From positions 28,548,744 through 28,612,743 of the forward strand of contig JALJCS010000004.1 of assembly GCA_023055355.1 (NCBI GenBank): 64,000 nucleotides of DNA, read 5' to 3'. The notes beneath the pieces are model-generated. The model was not told where the DNA came from, did no database searches, and worked only from the letters and a program-made list of their open reading frames with translations. The first letter of the stretch is position 1. Each line of letters starts with the position of its first letter. The translations under genes and the position numbers were made by a program. Shown one piece after another: positions 49,298 to 62,467 of the stretch. The DNA is from Agelaius tricolor. Its lineage: Eukaryota > Chordata > Aves > Passeriformes > Icteridae.

Positions 49298-49485
49298 CAG
49301 GGATGGGTACTTAGAGAAGATGTGGAATTTGCATCATTGCTGGAGATGTAAGAATATCTACTCACTGTTTGACTAGAGAGAGTCTGAGCCACCTGGGTGT
49401 GGCTTACCCTGCTGCATGGAGGAAATCAGACTAGATGAGCAACAGAAGTCTATCTTCTATCCTGAGCTACACTGTGATTCTATCT
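49298..49485 (+). mobile_element. CR1 LINE, right half (3' end), split by an ERV
   Basis: Directly after the LTR come CR1 3' blocks: 'ttagagaagatgtggaattt', 'tcattgctggagatgtaaga', 'gaggaaatcagactagatga' and 'cctgagctacactgtgattc', ending near 49485 with a decayed octamer end. Orientation and CR1 coordinates follow on from the half at 44080-44965, with roughly 300 bases of the element missing between them. I read both as one CR1 into which the ERV inserted. Confidence 0.8.
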
Positions 49486-50050
49486 GTTCAACATTTTAAG
49501 ACTAAAGGAAAAATAATTGTGTATTGCTGCTCAGGATTTATTTCCTAGTACAGGTCTGTAAGTTTTAGAAAGCCATGGTTTTCCTCAAGTTGCATATTAA
49601 AAATGAGATTTTGATTTTACCAGCACCCTCACAGAATATCAGCTAGAGTTTCTGATGTAAATGAATTTTGTTTTGTCTGATTTCAAGTCTACCATAACTT
49701 AGTACACAGTGTTAACTAAAATATTTGTCAAGAAATGTAAAAATGAGGCAGTCATACCTGATTCTCAAGCAAGAAAAATATCTTCCTATTTTAGTCCCAT
49801 GTCCTGTAATTAGAATATTTAAAAAGAGATGTGGAATGACTGTTGTTAACTAGACTGATTAATACTGGTTTTGGGATCCCAGAATAATCAAGTGCAGTTT
49901 AAATTTAATTGTAGAATTAGAAATAAAGGTGATATAGGTGATATATATATTTCTATCAGTGCTTTCAAGGTTTCTGAACTCAAAAAGTTTTAATTTTTGA
50001 CAATTAGGGCTTTGACAACTAGTGGGGCTTTTATCTTTTACGTTACCCTT

Positions 50051-50103
50051 TATTGTCTGAAGTAATATTGTAATATTGTCTGAAGTAATATTGTCTGAAG
50101 TAA
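50051..50103 (+). repeat. Three copies of a 15-bp unit
   Basis: The unit TATTGTCTGAAGTAA occurs at 50051-50065, 50074-50088 and 50089-50103, all exact. The first two copies are separated by eight bases and the last two are directly adjacent. Confidence 0.95.
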
Positions 50104-50159
50104 CTCAAAACACAGTAAGCATTCAGGTCATGTGTAACTGTTTATCTACCCTTTTATTT

Positions 50160-50178
50160 TATCATAATTATTATGATA
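50160..50178. repeat. Short palindrome, 9-bp arms
   Basis: TATCATAAT at 50160-50168 and its exact complement at 50170-50178 are separated by one T. It is AT-rich and may be chance. Confidence 0.85.
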
Positions 50179-53100
50179 GGAATATTTGGTTTCTAAACAT
50201 TCTCTTCTTATTTAACCTTTTTGGTGAAAACTGCTCTAGCCATACCACTTACATTAGATATAATTTGAAATACATACTATTTTCTTTTGAATCAAACAAA
50301 ATGCTTCTCATATTTTGTCATATATGGCTTTAAAAGCGTCGTTAATGCCACAGAGAATATTAAAACTACTAAAATGTTGATTTTACTGAAATAATTTTAA
50401 TGATCTGCACGCGACTGTTCTGGATAATGTAAATGATACAGTGGATAAAAAATTTAATTATTCAATCAGTTTTGGATATTTTTTCAACCTTCTGATAATG
50501 TTGATTTTTGTCAGACTATGGTATTTCATAGCCTTCTCAATCTAAATAATTTTGTTTTACTCTGTCTTATTTCATATATTCATGAGGGAAGGTAGGAAAT
50601 GTCATTTAAATTAATCTTCAATAATTTTTAATTCTGCCTCAATGTAAGACTATTGACTTCCATATCTATTCATCATTAAATTGATTTCTGTATTTGAAAA
50701 AAGTAAATACAATAGCAAACAATTTATTGCCTACTGCTCCATTTTTTAATTTTCATTCCAGTTACAGGAAAAAAAAGAGAAAATACAATGTAGTTTGTTG
50801 TAGAATTATGAGGAACTAGTTTATCTGAAAATATTTTCATTAAATACTGGTCTTAGAAATAAGATGGTGTTGTTACTTAAAAAATACAATGTATTCAAGG
50901 GTTTTAGTTATCTAAAGCAAAATAAATTGGTCAACATCAACCCTGTACATTTGGCCTTTTTGAGCTAGTTCATATTTCCACTGAAGTTAATGAGAATCTG
51001 TACTACTAGCGGAACATGCAAACTTAGGTACCTTGACTTCTCTATGAAGATAAAATTAATTTTGGATCTTTAAAACTAAATTTGGATTTGAGAAATATCT
51101 AACCTCCCTATCCAGTGAAAAAAAGGGTGTATTACAATTTTCTCATGGATGTAAGTGCTTTAAACCAGTCTTCCAAAACAGTCATGAGCAGGTTAGATAG
51201 ATATCTCAGCCTCACCTTGTTATTCAGTAAATATTAGTAAAAATATTCAGCATAAGTTTTCTTCAGTCCATGATTTTTCAAAGGATGTGTTCATTATGTG
51301 CAAACTTCAATATCAATGTTCAGGACCCATTGTGTTTCACAAATAGATTTTTAAAAGTATTGATAGAAATATTTATAAGTGTTGGGATTTGTAGGTGGTA
51401 CTTTTATTTGCTTTTGTCTGATTTCAGATTTTCTTGTGGGTTCTTTTCTGATGTGAAATAAACAGAAAGTGTCAAACTGTTGACAGACCCATTACCCAAG
51501 GTAATGGAATTTGCATTTTTCAAGTCAATAGGTATTTTAGAGAAAACAATCACATATGGTTTGGAAGATAAACTTAAGTTTTGCCAAAGTAGATGACCTT
51601 TTAAGAGGATCCAGTTTGTTGTGTGCAATATGTTTCACAGTACCAATTTTGAAACAAAATTATCTGAACGTATCTCTGGGATTTATGCCTAATAGGGACC
51701 ATCAAGCAGAATTTGAATGCTTGAGTGCACTTGATGCTTATTGAATGACTGTAATTACCAGGTCAGCCTTGGGGAACATCCAGATTTCTCTGTTCAGAGA
51801 TAGGAAAGTTCTGGCTCGGTATCTGTGCTGGAAAGAGAGAAAATGCCAAATAAGGTAGACTATCATATGTCTCCTTGTATTGGGCCCAGGGCAGTGATTT
51901 TTCCTTCCTGACATTCCCATAATGTAATTCAAGAAATACTATAATTTTAGTCTGGGTAGGCATCTGCCAATTACATCTGGTTTATTTAGAGTTGTCTTGA
52001 AGAGTTTGATAAAGAGAAATTCTGGAGAGAAGGTTGTAACTGAGAGTGAAGGGGTCAAAATGTAGCATTGGGAAACTGATGCAAGCAAGGACTTGTCTGG
52101 GAAAGCATTTAGGAGGCTGGGAAATTCTCAGCACACCAGACAGTAACAGAATCAGAGAATAAGAAAACCAATTGAAGAAATGGAGTTCAAGATTATGATA
52201 AGGTGCCACGTTATTATTTGAGGGTTTAGTTGCAAAGCCTAATGTTGAGATGATGGTGAGCTATACCCTTATATCTATTCACAGTTTACATGTTCACATA
52301 ATACATATATTCACAAATACTAACACAGTACAGTTTCTGGTTATGTTTATCACCTGAACTTTTGTTGCTATCGCAATATGGTATTAAATTTTCATGGAAA
52401 AAACTGGGCTTCTCAGTGCTAAACAATGGTTTATGAACCAATGACTTGTTAGTGCCATACCTTGTACAGCCTCTGTTGAGGTACATAGTGACAGTGAACA
52501 AGGTGGTGAATGGTGTTCCCTTGTTCACCTCTGTCTCACAGTTTGAGAAAATATGTACAGTTTCACTCCAAAGTATTTATTGGTAGGAGAGAAAGCTAAT
52601 AGGAAGTTGTTAGATTTATACAGTTATAGATGGAAGAAATAGGGGTGAGGAAGGCATTCATGGCTATTTTTAGAATACCCATAACAGTGGACATGAACTT
52701 TGCACCTACTCCAGGCCCTAATTCATAACACTAAGCACAATATATCTTTCATTGCAGTATGTCCTATTAGTCTATAAAAATACAGTCAATCGACACATTT
52801 AAAGTGTTTGCATACACTGTTACTCATACATGTTCCTGGTAGTTAATGAGCAGTAATTCCTAAATTTGTATTTGATTTCCAAACCCAGTATTATTTTTTC
52901 CCCTAGATATTTTAGTAAGATGGTCTAAATCTATTTTAAATGCTATGGATCTGGTTATAACATCAAAATTATTTCTCTGACAGTTTATGAAATTATGTTT
53001 ATAGAAAACTTTACTGTAATTACTGTTCACCCTTTTGGTGCATAGCACATCTGCAGAAAACTTAATAAGAGGATAATCAAGGGGGAAAAAAAGGAAAAGA

Positions 53101-53561
53101 AAATGCAGTCAGTCACAGTCATTTGCTTGATAAATCTCTTTAGAAGTAATACATACAGTGTTTTAATTTGGATTTTGTAAGCATATGCTGTCATTTGAAA
53201 TTTGTTAGTATTTGAGCAAAGTATAAATCAGTTTGGCAGAAAAGTTGTGACTCTTCCCTTTAGGCACTCTGGAGATGTACATTTTAAGCTAAGTCTACTT
53301 CGTTTGATGTGTTGAATTACACTGAAATATAATATATAGTGTCAATTTATTTCAATTACCAAGACAGATACTATAAATATATAAAATGTTATGTGTTATT
53401 TTCCCTGAAGGACAAAAACAATTTCTTAAACACTCTTTTCCCTCACTGACTTTGCAGTTCAGTGTGCATTGTCATATGGTTTTTGGGAAGTGTAACATAC
53501 TAACAAATTTAACTTAGATTTTCTCCTATGATTCTCAGATAATATAAAAATCTGTCTTGGA

Positions 53562-54470
53562 AAATCATAGAATGAACCATAGAACAGTCTGGGCTGGAAG
53601 GGACCTTAAAGATCCTCCAGTTTCCAATATCTGTTATAGATATGGACAACTTCTACTACACCAGGTTGTTCAAAACCCCATCCAGCATGGCCTTGAACAC
53701 TTCCAGGGAAGCACCATATACAACTTCTCTGGGCAACTTGTTCCAGTGTCTCACCACTCTAATAGTGAAAAAAATTCTTCCTAAGATTGAATCCAACATT
53801 TTTATGTTTAAAGTCATTCCCCTTCATCCTATCACTACACTCCCTAATAAAGAAATCGTCCGTATCTTTCCGAATGGTCTCCACAGAGTCATCCAGTCTC
53901 TATGCTAAACAATCCCAAATTGCTCAGCCTGTCCTTTCAGGAGAGAAGCTTCACTCCTCTGATCATCTGTGTGGCCCTTCTCTGGACCCATTTGAGTCGG
54001 CCCAAATCTGTCGTATGCTGGGGGCACTGGAGTACTGGAGGTGGGGTATTATAAGAGCAGAGTGGAGGGAGAGAATTATCTCTCTTGACCTCCTGATTGC
54101 ATTGACTTTGATACAGCTCAGGACATGGATGGCTTTCTGTGCTACAGTTGCACATTTCTGGTTGTGTTCAGTTTTCTGATCCACCAATACCTGTAAATCC
54201 GTTTTTGCAGGCCTGCTGTCAATCCACTCATGACCTAGCCTGAATCCATGCTTGGGATTACCCTGACCCATGTGCAGGACCTTAAATTTTGCATAGTAAA
54301 ATTTTATGAGGCTTGACAGGCCCTCTTCTCAAGTTTGTCAAGGTCCTTCTGGATGATATCCCTTTCATCTAGAGTATCGACCACACCATTCAGTGTGATG
54401 TTGTCCACAAACTTTTGAGGGCGCACTTAATCACACTATCATGTCCCTGACAAATGGTGATTGGTATCAA
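53562..54470 (-). mobile_element. CR1 LINE, 3' half, minus strand
   Basis: It begins 'aaatcatagaatgaaccata' and 'gctggaagggaccttaaaga', a very clear CR1 terminus. It then runs collinearly through 'ccatccagcatggccttgaa', 'ttgttccagtgtctcaccac', 'gcccttctctggacccattt', 'ccaccaatacctgtaaatcc', 'tgggattaccctgacccatg', 'ctgtcaatccactcatgacc' and 'gtcaaggtccttctggatga', to about 54470 inside the RT domain. Roughly 900 bases are retained. Of the minus-strand copies it has the best preserved RT part; open frames at 53937-54155 and 53963-54271 on the minus strand are fragments of it. Confidence 0.96.
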
Positions 54471-57400
54471 ATAAGTTAATGATGAAAATCCTTCCTCAGA
54501 AGTTTAAGAAATTTAGCTGGTCAATATTTGTCCCTAGTTATGGAAGGGCATATATCTCTTTTGACAGAGAATGTGGGACAGTGGTGCATTGCTGTGGATT
54601 TTCTGTATTTTTTGAGTGAATGTAGAGAAAGATAATAGTAATAAACTTCCACTTACCATAATAAAGCAACGGTTTTTAGTCATGTAGAGCAAGCTGATAT
54701 GAATGACTTCATGTCCGAGCACCAGCCCCCCACCCCTATGCTCAGCAAAGAAAACAATATGGGTTTTCAACACATGTTGGTAAAAGAAAGGGAAGACATG
54801 CATGTGCATCAAATCAGAAACCACTGAAATGGCTTTTGTCAGCCACTATATTTATCAGGCCAATCTCTTCATTAAATGGTTTTCCATTTGTCAGATTCCA
54901 AATTTACTTTCCTGTATGCTGGAGAGGCCTGATGATACAATTTTGGCAAGCCACTGATGTTGAATCTACCTACAAATTTTCCATGTTTAATGGAACGATG
55001 ATAAATCTGACTGAAATACAATTTAATGTTAAATTCAGAATTTTTATGTCTTTGATATGAACCCATTTTATTTTCTCATTATGTTCCAAGCGGTATGCCT
55101 AGAATTCTTTGAAATTAGAACTCAAAGTAAATCTGTCTCCTTTATTTCTTATCCCTATTACCCAGCTGAAATATGCATATGTCCTGACAGTAAGAGATGT
55201 CTAGTTTGTCAATGACTAAGATGAAGGAAGAGCAATTATTTTTAAAATACATTCCAAATACATACTGTATGCGTGTATTTTTTCTAAATATGTTTCATTC
55301 AAAAAACAAAAAAAGGATAGAGGACAAAAAATAAATCTTTTATCATTTAAGCTAAGGATGAACCTAAAGATTGGTTCTCACTGATACATAATTTATTTTT
55401 AAAACAACCTGTGCTGAACAGACAGCCTTCTTTTTCTAAATTGCTACAGATACTATCATCAACTAGGTCATAAAGAAATATTAGATCCTTGTCTCCAAAA
55501 GTCTGAGTGGACTTGCACCTCAGTTATTTTTTAAGCTTTACAGAGTGCAGTGCTGTATCCAGGGGTTTCCAGGATACCAAGACAGATTGAAATGTTTTGG
55601 GTGTTTGTTTCCTTGCATGCCCTGTTTGCGGATAGGTAATTGCCAGAGTGTGTGTTAGAACTCATCTACAGGAGATTAAAAGCAGATAAAGGTCTTTATG
55701 CAAAGTTTTTAATATCATCTCATTTTATGATAAATGAAATTATTCTTTGTGCTTATATAGACCATAGTCTAATTAATGAGGATGGATTTCTTCTTCTTTT
55801 GCTAGGATTCATAAATTAAGCCTTAATTTCAGTTTCCTTTGTAAAGATCTTTCTGCTTTTGTTTTTAGTATGAATTGAATAGAAAAGGCTTTCAGGGTAG
55901 CATAGAGGAAAATGTATAAAGCTTTGTGCCATCTGCAGAACATGAATAATATTCAGCTCTATTTAACAAATTCTCTCTCATATCCTAGCCTAAGACAATA
56001 CTCCTTTTGGCTTTCTTAGGATGAAGAAATCTTAATACATAATTATTCTAGTTCTATTATTGCTTATTGCTGTTGATTATTCTTACTTAGCTTTGCAGAC
56101 ATAGCAGAACATAAAACTAAAGAAAAATAAAACCAGACAAAAATCAACAATTCTAAGCTATGATCTGAAGTCTTAGGCTATGACAATACGTTATAGATAA
56201 ACTCATGTTACTTTTAACTAACTTATCCAATAATCAAAGCACAGTAAAAATTTTTAAGTACCAATTGTATTTTTCCTTGATTTATTTTGTTTATTTAAGT
56301 GAGAAATTGTCTTTAAGAGAAGACATAGTTTTAGGTTACACAATTTAAAATGTAGTAAACTTAGGTCCAGAAAGTTCTCAATGTATCCTCAGTAGAATGA
56401 GGAATTCAGTATAAGTGTCACAAATATGAAGAAACATTGGAATTGCTACTGATATTTCTTTATATTTTTCCTTGTAAGATCAACAGAAAAATATTTATTC
56501 TCAGTGCTGAAAAAGAAGACTCATTAAATACTTATTTAGTTACAATTTTTAAGCTGTTTTAATTCCTGTGACCTGGACCTACAAATGTACATTTGTCTTT
56601 TATGAATGACATGTAAGTAAATAGCAAAGATGTAAAAGTTTTATTCATAAAGTAAATATCACCAAATATTTCTAAAGTATGTTTAGTTAAATTTCTGTAC
56701 TGCACTGCAGGAAAGGACATAGGAAGAATTCATGTACATGTCACTGTTATAAAATAAAATTTATTTTCCCATTTTCATTATGGGATCTCAGATGGGCTTC
56801 TATTAAACACACCTTCTTAATTTTAACAGAGAAAATGTTAAAATGGAATATTAGCTGGCTGGTTTCTATTCTGTAGGAAATTCTGTCATAGTAATCAGTA
56901 TTCAATTAGTATTCAGAAGAAATCAACTGCTCTTTTCAAATTGCTTTCTCTTGTCTCATGAGTGATTGGCTGCCAGAAATGCTTATGGTATTTGTATCTG
57001 AATTTGAACAGTTGGTTTTGAAGTCATAGGCATATGAGTAAATGTGGGCAAGAGAGTCAATTTTATGAGATCATCCTTATTCCAGTCATTGTGCTACAGT
57101 AATAGGTGATGTTACTCATGAGTTAGTTCCTACAGAAACTTTTAGTTGTAAGAGAAAGAAACTCACCAATTAGCCATAGACTGTATATTTTCCTGAAAAG
57201 CCCTTAAATTCTCCAGGAACTTGGACAAACTTTTAATAATTATGCACAGTTTTACAGAACTTAGTATTCTTAAAATAACTGGAGTTGATCAAAAAATGCA
57301 CAATTATAAATAACTGTCATTGTGTTCAAGGGTTCTTTGAGTTAAACACAATGTGTTTATGTGTTTATGTGTGCTTGACAAGTAGCTCTAACCTTTTGAA

Positions 57401-60121
57401 ATGCCTGAATATAATTTCTATAGAATATTAGAGTAGTATTTTCTTTTACTTATGTGTGTGTATCTCAGAGAAGGTCATCTCTAGAAAGACAAGACTGAAT
57501 TTTTGTTAACTGCATTTTCTTGTCCACTTTTTCTTTTTCTTGTTATTTGCTTTGGTTTTGTTAATGATAATGTTCCTAGGGGATATATTTGTAGAGAAGC
57601 AGATTTATCCTAGATGTGATCTGTTTGAAGTTGTTGTGAAGGCATGATCTTGACAAGTACAAACTCTTGTGAGAAAAGACTGGAATATTGTGCTTTGAAC
57701 TGTTTAAGTGGAACTTTTGTTACAGAAATTTCTGTGCTCTCTGCTGTTGGTGTTGTAAAGTTTTTCAGGGAAGGACACTAAGGATCATGCCAGATTTTAC
57801 TATGCTACAATTAAGAGAATCAGTTTTAGTGCCCCAAAAACTGAACTACTAGTACAAAGATCTTGAAACCTTGACATTTGCTCTTTGGCATTAAATTATG
57901 AAGGGCGAAAAAGACATTATTGAGTGTGGCCCAGCTTCTTTATTTTTGTGAGTGAGAAGAGTGTTAAACTAAGAGGATGCATTAGAAAAGAGCATGGTGC
58001 AAATGTAGTAACTCTTAAAGTAATTAAGATATAACCTCAAGGATAAGTTGGTTTTGCTTTAGTCTTGTAATTATAGAAAATTTTACAGCAATTAATTTTT
58101 TTCCTGTTGAATAGAGAACAAATGACAATTAAGCAAATATTATTGAAGTTCTCTCTTTCACATTTATATATGCAGCTCTATCTATATAATCTATCTCTTA
58201 TATCATTTGTATCACAAGTTCCTTCAATGGTTAAAAAATAAACACTGGTACACACTTACTTGAGTCTAAAATTTGAATTAAATGAACCAGCCTGATATAA
58301 ATTTAGTGCAGAATTAAATCTATTTAGTTTAGCTTATTTTAGTTTTAGAAATAAGAGGACTAAAACAGGGATTGGTGTGTAGGAAAAGTCTGTATATTGT
58401 ATTCTGTATTCTGGGGTGATTGAGAAAGAACCTTGTGAATCCAATTAACTGCATTGTCTGACTTAGTAAGAACTTTTTCTTGTCACAATCCTAAACTACT
58501 TTAGGTAATAATGACTTAGGTCAATCAACGTTTTGCTGAGCAAGCTTCTATTTGTACCACAAGAGCCAGAGAAAGGCAAAGGAAAAAACTTTTGAGTTCT
58601 AAAACCTTTTTATTTAGCAGGCTGAGCTGGAAAAATGAGGTTATCACTTATTTTAAAAATTGGTGATGAAGGATACATTAAAACTGTCAATATCTTAATA
58701 ATGTAACAAAACATAATATTATGTTTGAATGTAATGATACCAACAATTAGTAGACAATATGAATCCCAGCTTTAGCAGGCTGTTTCACCTCCTTGCAGTT
58801 AGGAAAAATATAAATACATGTATATGGAGTTACAGTGGTTTGTTTTTTTGAGTGTGGGTTTTGTGTTTTGTTTGTTTTTTCTTTATTATTATCCTTTCTG
58901 AACTGATGATCTACAATCATTAGCTTTGGAGAAACTTGTAAGAAAAATTCTTTATCTACCTGATAAAATGTGGGCTTCTCAGCCAGGGGATCATAAACAG
59001 CACATCAATGACTACTGAGCAGTCAGCACTGTTGAAAATACACTTAATGAAAAAATCAATCTGATATTCAGGAAAATGGGCATATACAAAAGCAAAATAT
59101 TAAATAACTTATTCAACAGAAGCTTGATCCAAACCAAGTTGAAAATCATTCCCTTTAGTAGTGTTTACAACAAAATTCCCACACAAATGTAAAGATCCAA
59201 GGACTAAAGAGCTATTTTATAAATTATGTAGCTAGCACTCAGTTTAGTTTGTGATGTACTCTTTTTTATGATAAAATATAATGTATTTAATGTGTACAGC
59301 AAGAGATCACCAGTTGGTTTTTTTTTTTCCTGAAGCAAACACTGAGGTGTATGTAAATTCTACTCTTGCTAAGAGATGCTATTTAGCTTAAGGTACCAAT
59401 TGTACCGATTGACAGATACAAAAGAAAGGAAAAATGTTGCATGAATTCCAACTTAATGGCAGTTTTCCAGCACTTTGATATTTATCAAGTCCTGATAAAG
59501 CATTATTTTCTTCATTTTGGAAGTATTCCAATGGGTTTGACTGGACCAAACAAATTTCTTCGATGAATTTCAATAAAAGACCTTTTCATATAATAAAGTA
59601 ATTTATTCATAATAAATTCTTGTATGATCAAAAGCTTAATTTTAACTGAAAACTATAATTTCTTCATTTTGGTTAGGTTTTTTTAAAAGTTTTCCAATTT
59701 CCACAGAATCTCTCTTCAGAAATTACTGCTTATCCTTAGCTCTGACAAAGCTCTTTCTTCACTGGACGTTTACCTGCTAAGCACAACATTCAAACTACTC
59801 TAAATACTAGCATTTAGGCTCAATAAAAATTATCTACTCTGCATTTTAGCTATATCCCTTCCATAAATTTGTTCCATGCATTGTGTTATTTGGTGAAATT
59901 CTGACTTGTTTATGGTATGTGTGAGACTATCTCTTCATGAAAGAAATTAATTATGGACTTTATGAACTCCTCTATGAGCAAACTCTGGGGCTATGCTACT
60001 TACATTGCTTAAAAATCTTGAAAATTATAACAGCAGTCTGACTGAAATTCAGATAAATCAAACCTATATTCTTTATGACACAATAACATATGTTAGCAAG
60101 CAAGTCTAAAAATTCATACAA

Positions 60122-60148
60122 TTTCTAATCTTTCTAATCTTTCTAATC
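60122..60148. repeat. Three copies of a 9-bp unit
   Basis: TTTCTAATC is repeated three times without change. Confidence 0.95.
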
Positions 60149-61142
60149 TAACCACTCTGTGATTTAATGGTCCATATGAGACAGAATTTAAAACTCCTTA
60201 TTCTTTTTTTGTTTTCACATTTACTCTAGTATAAACAATAGAGAGTAAAAATTTTGTTATCAGAAGGATAAAGAAGAAATAATTTCTTTGCAAACTACAT
60301 TAATGGTTAATTTCTGTGCAGGTCTCCAGTAGCATTATTGTTGAATAAGGCTATGATTGCAAGGAGAAGGTGTTAGTTCATAAATTGGAACTTTGTATTC
60401 CTCCATCTAGAAATTAAAAAGAAGTTTCATTTTTACTTCAGCTGACAAATGGGTATTATGTTATGGCATGCAATATTGCAATATTACATACTATGCTGTA
60501 AAATTTGGATATGCTATGTTCATAGTCTAGTAACTTAGATTTTATGGCACCCAGAATACAAGACAATATTAATGGTTATTAATATATTCACCTGTATTAT
60601 ATCTGCAAACTATTTTTCCTATTCTATCTGAAAACCAGTACAGAATGTACAGAATTTATTTTCAAATAAATTCTTTTTGGCTGGACTAGTAGCTTTCAAT
60701 ACTTCTTGACTGTTTTGGATAGAATGGATTTCTATAGATTCTCACTTCTGAAATACAATTGGGAATCCTTATGCTTATCATTATTTGGAATCCATATCTA
60801 TTTTCAAAACTATAGTACTTGCCTTTTCTTAGGATAGGCAAAGCCCATGATATTCCAAAGACTGAATTAGCCTTAATGCTTTGTTAAATGGGATCCTAGT
60901 GACTAGCGGAATTTATGGCTAGGGAAAACACTTCAAAGAAATATTTTCAGAGTGAATGGAAATACTGTAGTATCTTTCACATGAACTGTTCTCAAATAGC
61001 TATATAGAATTAAATTGCTTTCTCCTTGTAAAACAAAAATTCTTAAAATTGTTCATTCAGAATTTTGCATGTAAATTACACTAAATACATACATAATCCC
61101 ACCACAGAGTTCTTTCCAATTGCTGGAGAACTATTAGAAAAT

Positions 61143-61194
61143 AAAAAAAAAACCAAATAAATCAAAACAAACAAACAAACAAAACCAAACAAAG
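61143..61194. repeat. A/C-rich (AAAC)n tract
   Basis: A run of A passes into 'aaacaaacaaacaaac' and 'aaaccaaacaaag'. It is the mirror in strand of the G/T tracts elsewhere in the window. Confidence 0.9.
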
Positions 61195-61608
61195 AACAAC
61201 ACTGAGCAGCAGTTTTTTCTCCTACAACATAATGATTTATTGAGGATAAATGAAAAGAATGCTGAAGTTCTATCTCATTGCCATGAAAGGATTTTTGATT
61301 CTGAGAAGAAAACTCTTTGAATCCATACTTTTGAGATGTACCTATATAACTGTGGTAGGATTCCAATTTGGAGACTTATTGCTTACCTATTTTCTAGAAA
61401 TGTCTTTTGAAAGTCTGTTCAGATTTCAGTCTTTTGGAAATAAAGTTCTCAGTTCTAACGTAAAGTTATAATTTCTTTGAAAATGTAAATTATTTTTTCT
61501 CTTTTTAGTCTTGCAGAAATAGATTAGTATGAATTACCTTTGGTGTCTGAAGGATGAAGAAGTATCTAGTATTTAATGGTCTTTTATCTTGTAGATTACA
61601 CAAAATTG

Positions 61609-61645
61609 ATTCCTTCTGGCTATAGGAAGGCTAGCCAGAAGGAAT
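61609..61645. repeat. Perfect hairpin, 14-bp arms, 9-nt loop
   Basis: ATTCCTTCTGGCTA at 61609-61622 is exactly complementary in reverse to 61632-61645. The nine-base loop is 'taggaaggc'. The arms hold six G/C pairs. No longer pairing extends outward, so it does not have the length of a typical microRNA precursor. Confidence 0.96.
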
Positions 61646-61728
61646 AAACTGGGTGTTCCATGTCCTTCTATTATTCAGCCATACTTCATTCCTTAAAAAA
61701 AAGAAATAGTAAAAAAGGATGGAAAAAT

Positions 61729-61804
61729 CTTTTTTGTTTGCTTGTTTTTTGGGGTTTTTTTTTTGTTTGCTTGTTTGGTTTTTTTATTGTTTTTTGGTTT
61801 TTTT
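61729..61804. repeat. T/G-rich simple tract
   Basis: T runs interleaved with G ('ttttttggggttttttttt', 'gtttgcttgtttggttt'). Confidence 0.9.
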
Positions 61805-62467
61805 CAGTGAAGAATGACATTGAATAGCTATTGCCTGTTTTTCAAATAGAGGATGTTTGCTAGTGGAGTGCTGTCCAAAGGTCATTAGATATTTTGCAGT
61901 AGTGAGGCATTCAGACTGTGATCTACTATAACAAAAGATTTTGGTAGATCTGCTGAGTAGTGGTTGTTCTTCCACTTTGCTTATTACTTGTATTTTCCCT
62001 CTTAGAAATTTTCTTATCTATCTGATTAGAATAGTTTCAATGAATAAGCAAGTATTATGTTGTTGAATTGGAATTTTTATTTTATTTTTTAATTGTGTGC
62101 ATGTGTGTGTGTTGTAAGGATAAAATCCTAGGAAGATGAAATACATTGCTAGACCATTCATATATGCTACTTAGAATCAAAAGAAAAACTTTGATTCTTT
62201 ATTACCCTCCTGAAACAGCTGATATATTTAGTTGTTGGAATCAGCACAACAGAATACCATGGTCATGTGCAAAATTAACTGAGAAACAGAAAATATGCAA
62301 AATTCAGGAACAGGTTTTTAATTTTTTAATGAGTGATACTATGGAGTAGTCACAAAAAAAATATTAATTTGGAAATTTATTTATCCCTCTACTGCATTTC
62401 CTAAATACTGTACACAATATACCTGTCCATTGGTTAATGCAGATTAAAACACCTTTTTTTTTTTTAG

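Larger units (their letters stand above)
49486..53561. other. Unique AT-rich noncoding stretch
   Basis: No gene or transposon is recognised. It holds a three-copy 15-bp repeat (50051-50103), a 9-bp-arm palindrome (50160-50178) and a G+C-richer patch at 51740-52150 whose open frames lack motifs. Confidence 0.55.
54471..62467. other. Unique AT-rich noncoding stretch
   Basis: Eight kilobases with no recognisable gene or transposon. From 55067 to 59387 there is not even an open frame of 60 codons. Simple repeats are a three-copy 9-bp repeat (60122-60148), an A/C-rich tract (61143-61194) and a T/G-rich tract (61729-61804). A perfect hairpin lies at 61609-61645. Confidence 0.55.

Noticed and set aside
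61609..61645. The hairpin as a microRNA precursor
   Set aside because: A 14-bp stem with no outward extension is too short for a typical precursor.
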